This document shows, piece after piece, positions 18,111 to 26,461 of a stretch of 51,055 bases of DNA. The notes under the pieces were generated by a model. The model ran no database searches and was not told the DNA's origin. It was given only the letters and a program-made list of their open reading frames with translations. Source of the stretch: an uncultured Gammaproteobacteria bacterium (GTDB lineage: Bacteria; Pseudomonadota; Gammaproteobacteria; Ga0077536); assembly GCA_938075585.1 (NCBI GenBank), contig CALJHG010000028.1, forward strand, positions 1-51,055, in the 5' to 3' direction. The position numbers were made by a program, and so were the translations under genes. The stretch's first letter is position 1, and each line of letters begins with the position of its first letter.

Positions 18111-19472
18111 TCAGAAACTATTTTTTCCAGGAATCCAGTCGGTTCCAGCCAAAGGCACTCCTGCCATCGCCGACGCTTCTATAGTTAGTGCGACCAGGTC
18201 TTCGGGCTCTAAATTATGAACATGACTCTTTCCGTTAGCTCTCGCGAGAGTCTGCGTTTCTAAGGTCAAAACATTAAGATAATTAGCCAAACGCCTACCA
18301 CCAAGTACCGGATCGAACCGCGCTGCCAGCTCCTCATCTTGAGTAGAAATCCCACTAGGATCTAAACCCTCGTGCCAGTCATCATAAAATCCTGCAGAAG
18401 AGCCTAATTCGTTATAATCCGACTCAAATTGAGGGCTATTGTCCCCTAATGCAATAAGTGCCGCCACTCCCACCGACACTGCATCGGCTCCCATAGCGAG
18501 CGCTTTCGCTACGTCTGCACCACTCCTTATACCTCCCGACACGACCAATTGCACTTTTCTATGCATATCTAATTCCTGAAGCGCTTCCACAGCCTGTCTT
18601 AGGGCGGGTAAAGTCGGGATACCCACGTGCTCGATAAAAACGTCCTGAGTTGCCGCAGTGCCTCCTTGCATACCATCTAAAACTACAACATCTGCGCCGG
18701 CCTTCACAGCTAACGCTGTGTCATAGTACGTTCGCGCGGCTCCAATTTTTATATAAATTGGTTTTTCCCAATTTGTAATTTCACGTAGCTCTTGAATTTT
18801 AATAGCTAAGTCATCGGGCCCGGTCCAATCTGGATGTCGACAGGCACTACGTTGATCAATGCCCTCAGGTAGATCGCGCATACCCGCAACACGCTCACTG
18901 ATCTTTTGTCCAAGAAGCATACCACCACCGCCAGGTTTCGCGCCCTGACCTACAACCACCTCTATTGCATCAGCTCTCCTCAAATCGTCAGGATTCATGC
19001 CATATCGCGACGGTAACAATTGATACACTAGAATATCAGAGTTTTCTCGCTCCTCAGGGGTCATTCCTCCGTCTCCAGTTGTCGTGCTAGTTCCAGCTGC
19101 GCTAGCCCCTCTACCAAGAGCCTCTTTAGCAGGTCCGGAGAGCGCACCAAAACTCATACCAGCGACCGTGATGGGGATCTTTAACTCAATAGGCTTCGAG
19201 GCAAATCGGGTACCAAGCGTTACACTAGTCGTGCACTTTTCTCTATATCCTTCCAAAGGATAACGAGACATACTGGCACCTAAAAATAACAGATCATCAA
19301 AGTTTGGGACTTTTCGTTTAGCTCCCCAGCCACGGATATCATAAATCCCAGTCTCCGCAGCGCGCTGGATCTCCGCGATGACTTCTCGTGGGTATGTCGC
19401 TGACTCCCTCAGCCTACTCCGAAGCTCATGCTGTCGAGATAACTTATCGTCACTGTTTTTTTTAGTAGGCAT
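18111..19472 (-). CDS. mgsC: N-methylglutamate synthase subunit C (FMN-binding glutamate-synthase domain)
   Basis: Catalytic subunit of 453 residues resembling the FMN and synthase half of glutamate synthase. FGALSGPAKEALGRGASAAG, GGGMLLGQKISERVAG, YIKIGAARTYYDTAL, VVLDGMQGGTAATQDVF and VSGGIRSGADVAKAL follow the order of the glutamate synthase TIM barrel. It forms N-methylglutamate from gamma-glutamylmethylamide or from glutamate and methylamine with the A and B subunits. The ATG at 19472 is chosen: it overlaps mgsB by 11 bases and skips a 24-residue hydrophobic extension that would be read inside the mgsB frame. Confidence 0.87.
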   Translation of the reverse strand: MPTKKNSDDKLSRQHELRSRLRESATYPREVIAEIQRAAETGIYDIRGWGAKRKVPNFDDLLFLGASMSRYPLEGYREKCTTSVTLGTRFASKPIELKIPITVAGMSFGALSGPAKEALGRGASAAGTSTTTGDGGMTPEERENSDILVYQLLPSRYGMNPDDLRRADAIEVVVGQGAKPGGGGMLLGQKISERVAGMRDLPEGIDQRSACRHPDWTGPDDLAIKIQELREITNWEKPIYIKIGAARTYYDTALAVKAGADVVVLDGMQGGTAATQDVFIEHVGIPTLPALRQAVEALQELDMHRKVQLVVSGGIRSGADVAKALAMGADAVSVGVAALIALGDNSPQFESDYNELGSSAGFYDDWHEGLDPSGISTQDEELAARFDPVLGGRRLANYLNVLTLETQTLARANGKSHVHNLEPEDLVALTIEASAMAGVPLAGTDWIPGKNSF

Positions 19473-20151
19473 CCGCATTATCCACGTCAAAGTTATAAAG
19501 ATTTCTAGCTGAACCAAAACGACGAAATTCAGAAGCATCCGCACCGGTGACTCCGGATCTCTCTAATAATCCATCTATCTCACGTTTATGCTCGTCCCGC
19601 AACGCTTTTTCAACACAATCGGTGCCAAGACTGGCCACGTTTCCTCTCACGTATAGCCTCGCCTCATAAAGAGAATCTCCGAGCGCATCGCCTGCATCTC
19701 CACACACCACCATAGTCCCTGACTGAGCCATAAAAGCACTCATATGTCCCACAGATCCTTTGACTATAATATTCGCACCTTTCAAAGAGATGCCACATCG
19801 AGAACTTGAGTCTCCCTGCACAACCAGCAATCCACCGTGAGCACTGGCCCCAGCATAGTGCGAAACATTTCCACTAACCACAACCCTACCAGACATCATA
19901 TTTTCGGCCACAGCGGGACCAGCATTGCCAAGCACAGTAATGTGCGCTTTTTGATTCATACCAGCACAGTAGTATCCAACGTGTCCTTCAATATCAACCG
20001 ATATATTAGAAGTCATCCCCACCGCTAATGCATGGGCACCTTTTGGGTTCAACACTCTAACTGAAACATCAGTATCTTCGATACCTGCGGCGTTTAGCTT
20101 TTGGTTAAGTTCTCTAGTTGTACCCGCAGCAAGATCGTAATTAAAATCCAT
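19462..20151 (-). CDS. mgsB: N-methylglutamate synthase subunit B (GXGXG domain)
   Basis: Protein of 229 residues made almost wholly of the right-handed beta-helix found at the C-terminus of glutamate synthase. Repeating Gly-rich turns are visible: GHVGYYCAGMN, GNAGPAVAENMMSG, GNVSHYAGASAHGG, GSVGHMSAFMAQSG and GDAGDALGDSLYEA. Here it is a separate subunit, as in the MgsABC enzyme. The start is ATG 20151, one base after the mgsA stop; earlier in-frame ATGs at 20265, 20211 and 20205 all lie inside mgsA and would add an unrelated Arg-rich leader. Confidence 0.87.
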   Translation of the reverse strand: MDFNYDLAAGTTRELNQKLNAAGIEDTDVSVRVLNPKGAHALAVGMTSNISVDIEGHVGYYCAGMNQKAHITVLGNAGPAVAENMMSGRVVVSGNVSHYAGASAHGGLLVVQGDSSSRCGISLKGANIIVKGSVGHMSAFMAQSGTMVVCGDAGDALGDSLYEARLYVRGNVASLGTDCVEKALRDEHKREIDGLLERSGVTGADASEFRRFGSARNLYNFDVDNADAY

Positions 20152-20152
20152 T

Positions 20153-21046
20153 TCAATGACTCCAGCTGTATACTTGGCCCGGGTTCGGTTCCCACGCTGG
20201 AGCATTGTTCGCATTTGGAAGCAGCGCGATAGCTCGGTATTCCGAGGCCATCGCCACCCAATCATCCGTCTCGCTTATAACAGCAGGCTTACATGCGATG
20301 GGATCTCTCATAACCGCAAAACCATCGCGCGTTCCGACAGCAAAGGTATAGAAACCGTCTAAATCAGAAAGTGCTCTATCAAGAGCTTCATCGATACTGT
20401 CTCCTTCCCTCAGCCTCCAAGTCAAGTAACCAGCTGCAACCTCGCTATCGTTATCGCTGGAAAAATTTATTCCCTTCTTTTGCAACTCGGTTCTCAGCCG
20501 ATTGTGGTTAGACAAAGACCCATTGTGCACCAAGCAGACGTCATCACCAGTGGAAAATGGGTGAGAATGGGCAGTAGTAATTGCACTTTCCGTCGCCATT
20601 CTGGTATGTCCTAAAGCGTGAGAACCAGACATAGAAGCTATAGAAAATTCTTCAATGACTTTATTAGGCAACCCTTTCTCTTTATAAATCTCGATGGATC
20701 TTCCGGCACTTAACACCGTTAATTCAGGGTACTCAGTTCTTAACCAGGTCGTAACACTATTAATTTCAGAGGAAACGGTAATAAGTAAATGGCGTGAACC
20801 TAAATCCTCAACAGAAGACTCGCTAAAGACAGAGCTCAGCTTATCTGCCAATATAGTACTATCAAGTAGATCCGTTGCGAGCACCACAATCTTTACATGC
20901 CCGTCACTCAATACGTTATGGTACATTGCACATCCGGCACTATCAGGTCCGCGATCGGTCATCTCTTCTAACATTTTGGAAAAATGAAACCCTAACTCAT
21001 TTTCAAAAGATTTTGTTTTCGCGAAAAGTCCGACTATGCCGCACAT
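20153..21046 (-). CDS. mgsA: N-methylglutamate synthase subunit A (glutamine amidotransferase class II)
   Basis: Ntn-type amidotransferase of 297 residues. With ATG 21046 as start the protein begins Met-Cys-Gly-Ile-Val-Gly, putting the nucleophile Cys at position 2, as the family requires after Met removal; AAAGGA lies eight bases upstream. Further markers are MTDRGPDSAGCAMY near residue 30, LGHTRMATES near residue 145, HSHPFSTGDDVCLVHNGSLSNH after it, and DNDSEVAAGYLTW. It is the first gene of the four-gene operon with mgsB, mgsC and gmaS. PurF and GlmS are excluded because the phosphoribosyl or sugar isomerase domain is missing. Confidence 0.88.
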   Translation of the reverse strand: MCGIVGLFAKTKSFENELGFHFSKMLEEMTDRGPDSAGCAMYHNVLSDGHVKIVVLATDLLDSTILADKLSSVFSESSVEDLGSRHLLITVSSEINSVTTWLRTEYPELTVLSAGRSIEIYKEKGLPNKVIEEFSIASMSGSHALGHTRMATESAITTAHSHPFSTGDDVCLVHNGSLSNHNRLRTELQKKGINFSSDNDSEVAAGYLTWRLREGDSIDEALDRALSDLDGFYTFAVGTRDGFAVMRDPIACKPAVISETDDWVAMASEYRAIALLPNANNAPAWEPNPGQVYSWSH

Positions 21047-21146
21047 AATACTGTCCTTTATCAAAACTTCGTCATTATCGACGATACAATTATTTATATT
21101 TGAGCAAACACATACCTGAAATCAAGCGACAAACTTTCCTCACCGC

Positions 21147-21162
21147 TCGAATTAAAATTCGA
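21147..21162. promoter_or_regulatory. 16-bp perfect dyad upstream of mgsA
   Basis: TCGAATT-AA-AATTCGA is a perfect inverted repeat with a two-base centre, too tight for an RNA hairpin and therefore more like a protein-binding site. It lies about 100 bases before the mgsA start, in the 201-base gap behind the SDR gene, which otherwise shows no gene. It is a candidate operator for the methylamine operon. Confidence 0.4.
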
Positions 21163-21247
21163 CCTGACTACCCATGCAGGGCTCATAGATTTACCTAGAA
21201 TAATATCACAGAGATTTAAGCGTGACGCTCTCTATTTTTTCTTGCAG

Positions 21248-22030
21248 TTAAACGATAGTGCTCCCGCCATCTATCACAAAATTTTGCCCAGTCGTAAAAC
21301 TGCTGGCTTGCGAGGCAAGATATACAGCGATCCCTGCCAACTCACGAGGTTCTCCTATCCTCCTCAGGGGGTCATTCTCAGTCCGTTCAGCTAATGTCTT
21401 GGGATCCTCCCACAACGCCCTGGCAAAATCTGTCCTGATCAATCCCGGAGATATCGCATTTACTCGCACGTTATCACAGCCATTTTCTAACGCCAAATTT
21501 CTTACCAACTGAAGGTCAGCAGCCTTTGATATACAATAAGCCCCTAGCTTATCATGACCTCTTAAGCCGCCTATTGAAGAAACTATAATTATTGACCCAT
21601 TCTTTTTATGCCGCATTTCTGGAAGGACTAACTGGGCAAGCCAATGATTTGACATGATATTCACATTCAATATCTTTTGAAAAGCTGAGTCGGGTAAATC
21701 GCTCATAGGACCATAAGCGGGATTGACCGCAGCGTTGCATACAAGAATATCTATACTCCCGAGTTTATCAACCGTCTCGTCTACAAGCTTTTGAATTTCT
21801 TCCTTATTACTGATATTCGCAGGTATTGAAACTGCGCTGCCCGGTCTCGCACTTAATTCATCGTTGATTTGCTCTGCAACGAGCTCACATTTATCTCTTT
21901 TACGGCTAGAAATTACTACGCTTGCTCCGTGACGCGCCATTTCCTCGGCAATTGCAAGCCCAATACCTTTTGTCGATCCTGTGATTAGAGCAACTTTTCC
22001 TGAAAGATCAAATATTGAATTAGTACTCAT
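21248..22030 (-). CDS. Short-chain dehydrogenase/reductase (SDR)
   Basis: Classical SDR of 260 residues. TGSTKGIG at 17-24 binds the nucleotide, NAAVNP near residue 99 is the NNAG-type motif, the catalytic Ser is in VSSIGG, Tyr and Lys are in YCISK near residue 164, and the protein ends with GQNFVIDGGSTIV as typical enzymes do. The preceding SSRKRDK segment suggests NADP preference. It follows the HyuB gene by 96 bases on the same strand and may be the last gene of the HyuA-HyuB unit. The substrate is unknown. Confidence 0.88.
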   Translation of the reverse strand: MSTNSIFDLSGKVALITGSTKGIGLAIAEEMARHGASVVISSRKRDKCELVAEQINDELSARPGSAVSIPANISNKEEIQKLVDETVDKLGSIDILVCNAAVNPAYGPMSDLPDSAFQKILNVNIMSNHWLAQLVLPEMRHKKNGSIIIVSSIGGLRGHDKLGAYCISKAADLQLVRNLALENGCDNVRVNAISPGLIRTDFARALWEDPKTLAERTENDPLRRIGEPRELAGIAVYLASQASSFTTGQNFVIDGGSTIV

Positions 22031-22126
22031 TTAGAACCTCGGCCTAATTGTTTAAAAAAATTGACAAAAAATTCATCATTGCGCAGGACACCCTTTCGAG
22101 TGATACGACCGTACGACCTTAACTGG

Positions 22127-24148
22127 CTAGACACCTGGCTTCGCGGTGTACTTATACAAATCCTTCCAGTAGTGTTCTAAGACTTTATCATCAGCAAGAT
22201 CCATATTTTCCATCTCTGGATCACTAACATTTAGTATTCCTTTGCGAATTAATGTCTGCGCATACGGACCTCTATTAATTAATTTAACCGGCCCTCTTTT
22301 GTTCGCTTTAGTTTCACGCAAAGAACTAGTCGCAGGCTCATCCACTTCAAAACTTTCTCGATCCATAATAACGCCATAATCGCGCTCGGCACTTTCAAAC
22401 GAAACTAGCTTGCGAACAACATCAAGTCTTACCGCTTCTATATCTCGTTCTAAAGGATCACCCCAGCCACCACCACCTGGGGTGACTAGGCGAATGAGAT
22501 CGTTAGCCTTAACAGGTACGGCGTCACGACTAAAAAAAACATGTTCTTCTGTTTCAGTTTCTGGGTTTTTTATGGATCCACCAGGCTGGCCAGACAACCC
22601 TCCTTTTATACCAATCGATGCGAAAGCAGTCCTTTCCGTAACAGTTGTATAATGCCCATCTACTAAAGATCTTATTTCCTTCACGTAGCCTAATCCGCCC
22701 CGATATTTGCCTGGACCACCCGAGTCCATTGCTAAACCAACCTTCTCCACCTTAACTGGGAACCTTTGCTCAATGAATTCTGCTGGCAGATTTTTCGAGT
22801 ATGGGACGAGGTCAACCGCATCCGTGCCATCTCCCTGCGGCCGCGCGCCCGAGCCCGCACCAAAGATCTCTCTCATAAGGAATAAATTTCCATCCAAATC
22901 CTGACCATACATACCGTAAATCTGTATACACTGCATGTCGGCCACAACTTCGCCATCGAATGCCTTTGCTAACGCAACTGTGTACGCACTTATCATACGC
23001 AACATGCATGTCATCCGTGATACTACTGGCGCAGGGAATTCGGAGCTTAATATAGTGCGCTTGGGTATACGACATCGAAATACATCTGTTACACCTTCGT
23101 TAATTATGATGCCCGGTATCTGTGCCTTAAAAAAGGCTCCGAGCCATTTAGAATAGTGTCTACCATCCAATGGCCAGTTAATAGGGCCTTTAGCCTGAGG
23201 GCTCGTGCCCTCAAAATCCAATATCATTTTCTCCTTATACTTACGCATAGTGAGCTGAAGCTTGATGGGCTCCTCTAATGTCAGTCCATCGTTTTCTATG
23301 AAATCCTCTCCAACAAACTCACCCTCTGGGAAAAATGGTAAACCTTTTTCTTTCACTACCTCGGCGCAACGATCGATGATTTCATAGAATGCGCCTTCGA
23401 CTTTATCAACTCCGAAACGATCACATAGCTCAACTACACGTCTTCTTACAATTTCGTTAGCGCCTACGAACGCATCGATGTCACCTCTCAGATCCTCTGG
23501 AAAGCGGGAATTTCTGAGCAATACATCATACAAACCATCATTCAAAAGACCTTTTGAATACAATTTCACAGGTGGGCACATCGTGCCTTCCTCAAAAATA
23601 CTCTCAGAGGTATTTGGCCATGATCCTGCCATGCGCCCGCCTACATCACTCACATGTCCAAAAATCTGCGCAAAACCAATCAGCCTTTGTTCAACAAATA
23701 TAGGAGTCACAATACAATAGTCCGGGAGGTGTCCTATTGTACCGGCAGATTCATACACATCATTATAAATAAAAACATCTCCCTCCCTTATCTCACTTAA
23801 GGAAAACTTCATCCTTATAGGGTCAGCAGTAGCGGCCCACGATACTCTCGAAACTGAAAGACAATCCAAAGTACACAGGGATGCCCTGTAGTCATGCTGC
23901 TCCCGAATAATCGTCGACCGAGCTGTTCGCTCGACGGCAGCCTCTGCCTCCATTACAGCAGCTTCAATACCTCCATCAACAATGTCTACTAGGATAGGGT
24001 CAAGTGTTTTTCTGATATCAGTGATCCGGTTAATATAAGCCTCATCCTGTTCAACCAGACCGTATCTGAACGGAGCATAATCGGCGAAGGCAGTTTCCTC
24101 GTTTTCTTTATCTATATAAGACTGAGAAAAATTTTGATCATTGCTCAC
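22127..24148 (-). CDS. hyuB: Hydantoinase B / oxoprolinase family protein
   Basis: Protein of 673 residues in the HyuB (PF02538) family, the larger catalytic partner of HyuA-type ATPases, which open lactam or imide rings or carboxylate ketones. Markers are HDYRASLCTLDCLSVS, DVFIYNDVYESAGTIGHLPDY, GFAQIFGHVSDVGG, LDFEGTSPQAKGPINWP, and AMDSGGPGKYRGGLGYVKE with VTPGGGGWGDPLERD near the end. The start is taken as GTG 24148, nine bases after GGGAG; a GTG at 24169 in frame has no ribosome-binding site. It lies 39 bases behind hyuA, so the two should form one enzyme. The ring or amide substrate is not readable. Confidence 0.88.
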   Translation of the reverse strand: MSNDQNFSQSYIDKENEETAFADYAPFRYGLVEQDEAYINRITDIRKTLDPILVDIVDGGIEAAVMEAEAAVERTARSTIIREQHDYRASLCTLDCLSVSRVSWAATADPIRMKFSLSEIREGDVFIYNDVYESAGTIGHLPDYCIVTPIFVEQRLIGFAQIFGHVSDVGGRMAGSWPNTSESIFEEGTMCPPVKLYSKGLLNDGLYDVLLRNSRFPEDLRGDIDAFVGANEIVRRRVVELCDRFGVDKVEGAFYEIIDRCAEVVKEKGLPFFPEGEFVGEDFIENDGLTLEEPIKLQLTMRKYKEKMILDFEGTSPQAKGPINWPLDGRHYSKWLGAFFKAQIPGIIINEGVTDVFRCRIPKRTILSSEFPAPVVSRMTCMLRMISAYTVALAKAFDGEVVADMQCIQIYGMYGQDLDGNLFLMREIFGAGSGARPQGDGTDAVDLVPYSKNLPAEFIEQRFPVKVEKVGLAMDSGGPGKYRGGLGYVKEIRSLVDGHYTTVTERTAFASIGIKGGLSGQPGGSIKNPETETEEHVFFSRDAVPVKANDLIRLVTPGGGGWGDPLERDIEAVRLDVVRKLVSFESAERDYGVIMDRESFEVDEPATSSLRETKANKRGPVKLINRGPYAQTLIRKGILNVSDPEMENMDLADDKVLEHYWKDLYKYTAKPGV

Positions 24149-24187
24149 GAGCTTATACTCCCGCAACACGCTATAAAATTTTGATTA

Positions 24188-26257
24188 TCATCCAGCATCA
24201 TCGACTCCCAAGACTAAACACCCCCATTCATCTACTCGAGCAGTCCAACCTGGGTTTAATACCGTCGTCGAGTCGTACTGTTCAATAATAGCTGGGCCTT
24301 CAATTTCATTGCCAGCACTTAGTCGTTCTCTCACATAGATAGGGCAATCAACTTTTCCAGACGTCTGCGGAAAATACACCGATGCAGTACCTCGTTTTGC
24401 CGAAGCAGCATCTTTGCCGGTCAATTTCAGCTTAGGGATTTTAGGTCTTTGTAAGAGGCCTAGACCGGTCACCCCAACATTAACGATTTCAACAAGTTCC
24501 CTACCTTCATAAGAGTAGCCGTAAAGATCCTGATGAGCCGAGTGGAATCCGCTTATCGCGACACGCATACACTCGTCAGTAGAGTTAAACTCCATAACAA
24601 TAGGCAATCTGACCTCGTAAGCTTGTCCACCGTAACGCATGTCAACGAAATACTTGAGCTGAATTCTACTGGATTCAAAACCTTCATTACTCAAGCTAGT
24701 TATAACTCTTTCTTCTAACTCGGAGAAATGAGTTTCAATCTCTTTAAAATTAAGCGTGTCTTCTCTTTGAACTGACGTGTGCACCGCATCGATTCGCACA
24801 TCAGTCAATAATAGCCCATAGGCAGAAGTGACGCCCGGACTAGGTGGGATAATAACTGTTTTCATTCCAAGCCAATCTGCCAGATAGCACGCATGAAGCG
24901 GACCCGCTCCTCCGAAAGCGACGAGCGCATAGTCCCTTGGATCTCTCCCTCGCTTTACCGAGACAGTTCTTATTCCGGCGGCCATATTTTCAATAGCAAT
25001 CCTTAAGATCCCGTCTGCTGCATCTGTGGACTCTAATCCAAGCGGCGCCGCAATTTTATTTATAACCGATTGCGCTTTTTCATAATCTAGATCAACATCA
25101 CCCCCTGCTAGTGACGTCGTCAAACGTCCTAAAACTGCATTAGCGTCGGTTACGGTAGCCTCCTCACCACCGCGACTATAACAAGCTGGCCCTGGCATTG
25201 CTCCAGCACTTTCTGGTCCCACTTTTAAACTACGTCCACCTGCGAGCCAGGCGATGGAGCCTCCCCCAGCACCGACAGTATGCATATCTATCATGGGCGT
25301 TTTGACGTCGTATATATCGACGCGTCCCTCGGTCAACATACGCGGCTGTCCTTCTTCCACAAGACAAATATCAGCAGATGTTCCACCAACATCAAAACAT
25401 ATCAAATCTTTGTAACCGCTTAAACCACCGAAATGACATGCGGCTATTACCCCCGCGGCTGGGCCAGATAGTGCTGCAGTAATCGGTTGACGAGAAATCT
25501 CCTCAGCTTGCGCTAAGCCTCCGCTCGAACGCATGATATAAAATGGTGCAGTAATCTTTTTATTACTTAATTCTCGCGCAAGCTTTTCATGATAATTTGA
25601 AAGGAGCGGCATTAAAGCGGTATTTAAGCACGTGGTATTAGTTCTTTCGTACTCTCTATACTCTCGCAAAATATCGGATGAAATGGATATAAAACAGTCG
25701 GGATATACTTCTTGAATAAACGATCTAACTTGTTGTTCGTGCGACGGATCACGATAAGAATGTAATAAAGAAACTGCAATCGCAGTGACTCCGAGTCCTT
25801 TGAACTCATTAGCAAGTATATGCACCTCGTCCCTGTCGATTGGCGTCATTTCCTCGCCATCAACGGCTACTCTGCCTGAGACTTCTCGCACCAGCTCTAA
25901 AGGCACAACACGTTCGGGTTTAACCCACCAAGTGATATCTCCAAATTCGCCTGGCACTGTTTGTCTCGCTACCTCTAAAGCCTCCCGGTAACCTATAGTT
26001 GTAATCAAACCGATCTGAGAGTACCGTCGCTGCAAAATTGCATTAGTCGCTACAGTCGTGCCATGAAAAACAGCACCTACATCCGTGGGTAGGACATCCC
26101 CAACGTCGGTAATATGATCAATGCCAGAGATAAAACCCCGAGAAGGATCATCTGGCGTACTTGGCACTTTAGTCAAGTAGACTTCGCCCGATTCTTCTTC
26201 CAGAGCAACCACATCCGTAAATGTTCCACCAATATCAACCGCCAGACGCCAAGCCAA
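24188..26257 (-). CDS. hyuA: Hydantoinase A / oxoprolinase family protein
   Basis: ATP-dependent subunit of 689 residues. DIGGTFTD at 8-15 is the N-terminal nucleotide motif, GTTVATNAILQRR lies near residue 65, YEIRSS-type substrate loops are replaced by YIMRSSGGLAQ, the second ATPase motif is FDVGGTSADIC near residue 294, GAGGGSIAW near 331 and VAFGGAGPLHA near 445. Start is TTG 26257 with GGGAG eight bases upstream; no ATG sits close enough. Together with HyuB it hydrolyses a cyclic amide with ATP (5-oxoproline, hydantoin and caprolactam are known examples) or carboxylates a ketone as acetone carboxylase does. Divergent from the acyl-CoA synthetase. Confidence 0.88.
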   Translation of the reverse strand: MAWRLAVDIGGTFTDVVALEEESGEVYLTKVPSTPDDPSRGFISGIDHITDVGDVLPTDVGAVFHGTTVATNAILQRRYSQIGLITTIGYREALEVARQTVPGEFGDITWWVKPERVVPLELVREVSGRVAVDGEEMTPIDRDEVHILANEFKGLGVTAIAVSLLHSYRDPSHEQQVRSFIQEVYPDCFISISSDILREYREYERTNTTCLNTALMPLLSNYHEKLARELSNKKITAPFYIMRSSGGLAQAEEISRQPITAALSGPAAGVIAACHFGGLSGYKDLICFDVGGTSADICLVEEGQPRMLTEGRVDIYDVKTPMIDMHTVGAGGGSIAWLAGGRSLKVGPESAGAMPGPACYSRGGEEATVTDANAVLGRLTTSLAGGDVDLDYEKAQSVINKIAAPLGLESTDAADGILRIAIENMAAGIRTVSVKRGRDPRDYALVAFGGAGPLHACYLADWLGMKTVIIPPSPGVTSAYGLLLTDVRIDAVHTSVQREDTLNFKEIETHFSELEERVITSLSNEGFESSRIQLKYFVDMRYGGQAYEVRLPIVMEFNSTDECMRVAISGFHSAHQDLYGYSYEGRELVEIVNVGVTGLGLLQRPKIPKLKLTGKDAASAKRGTASVYFPQTSGKVDCPIYVRERLSAGNEIEGPAIIEQYDSTTVLNPGWTARVDEWGCLVLGVDDAG

Positions 26258-26461
26258 AACACTCTCTCCCCAAATTATTTAGAAAACGTCTACCATTCCT
26301 TGATAGGCTGAAACAATGACTACGCATTAGTTACTGTGATGATGCCAAGAACTATGAATATCCGCAAATTTTTTGGTCATAGATAAATAAACTATTGAAG
26401 ATTAGCTCTATTCAAATCTAAAATCATTGTTCATAACTTCACTATGCAAGGCAAAAACCTT

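Noticed and set aside
22812-23075. Minus-strand ORF of 87 codons within the HyuB region
   Set aside because: It lies in another frame of the well-supported hyuB gene, has a Cys/Trp/Arg-rich composition and no ribosome-binding site.
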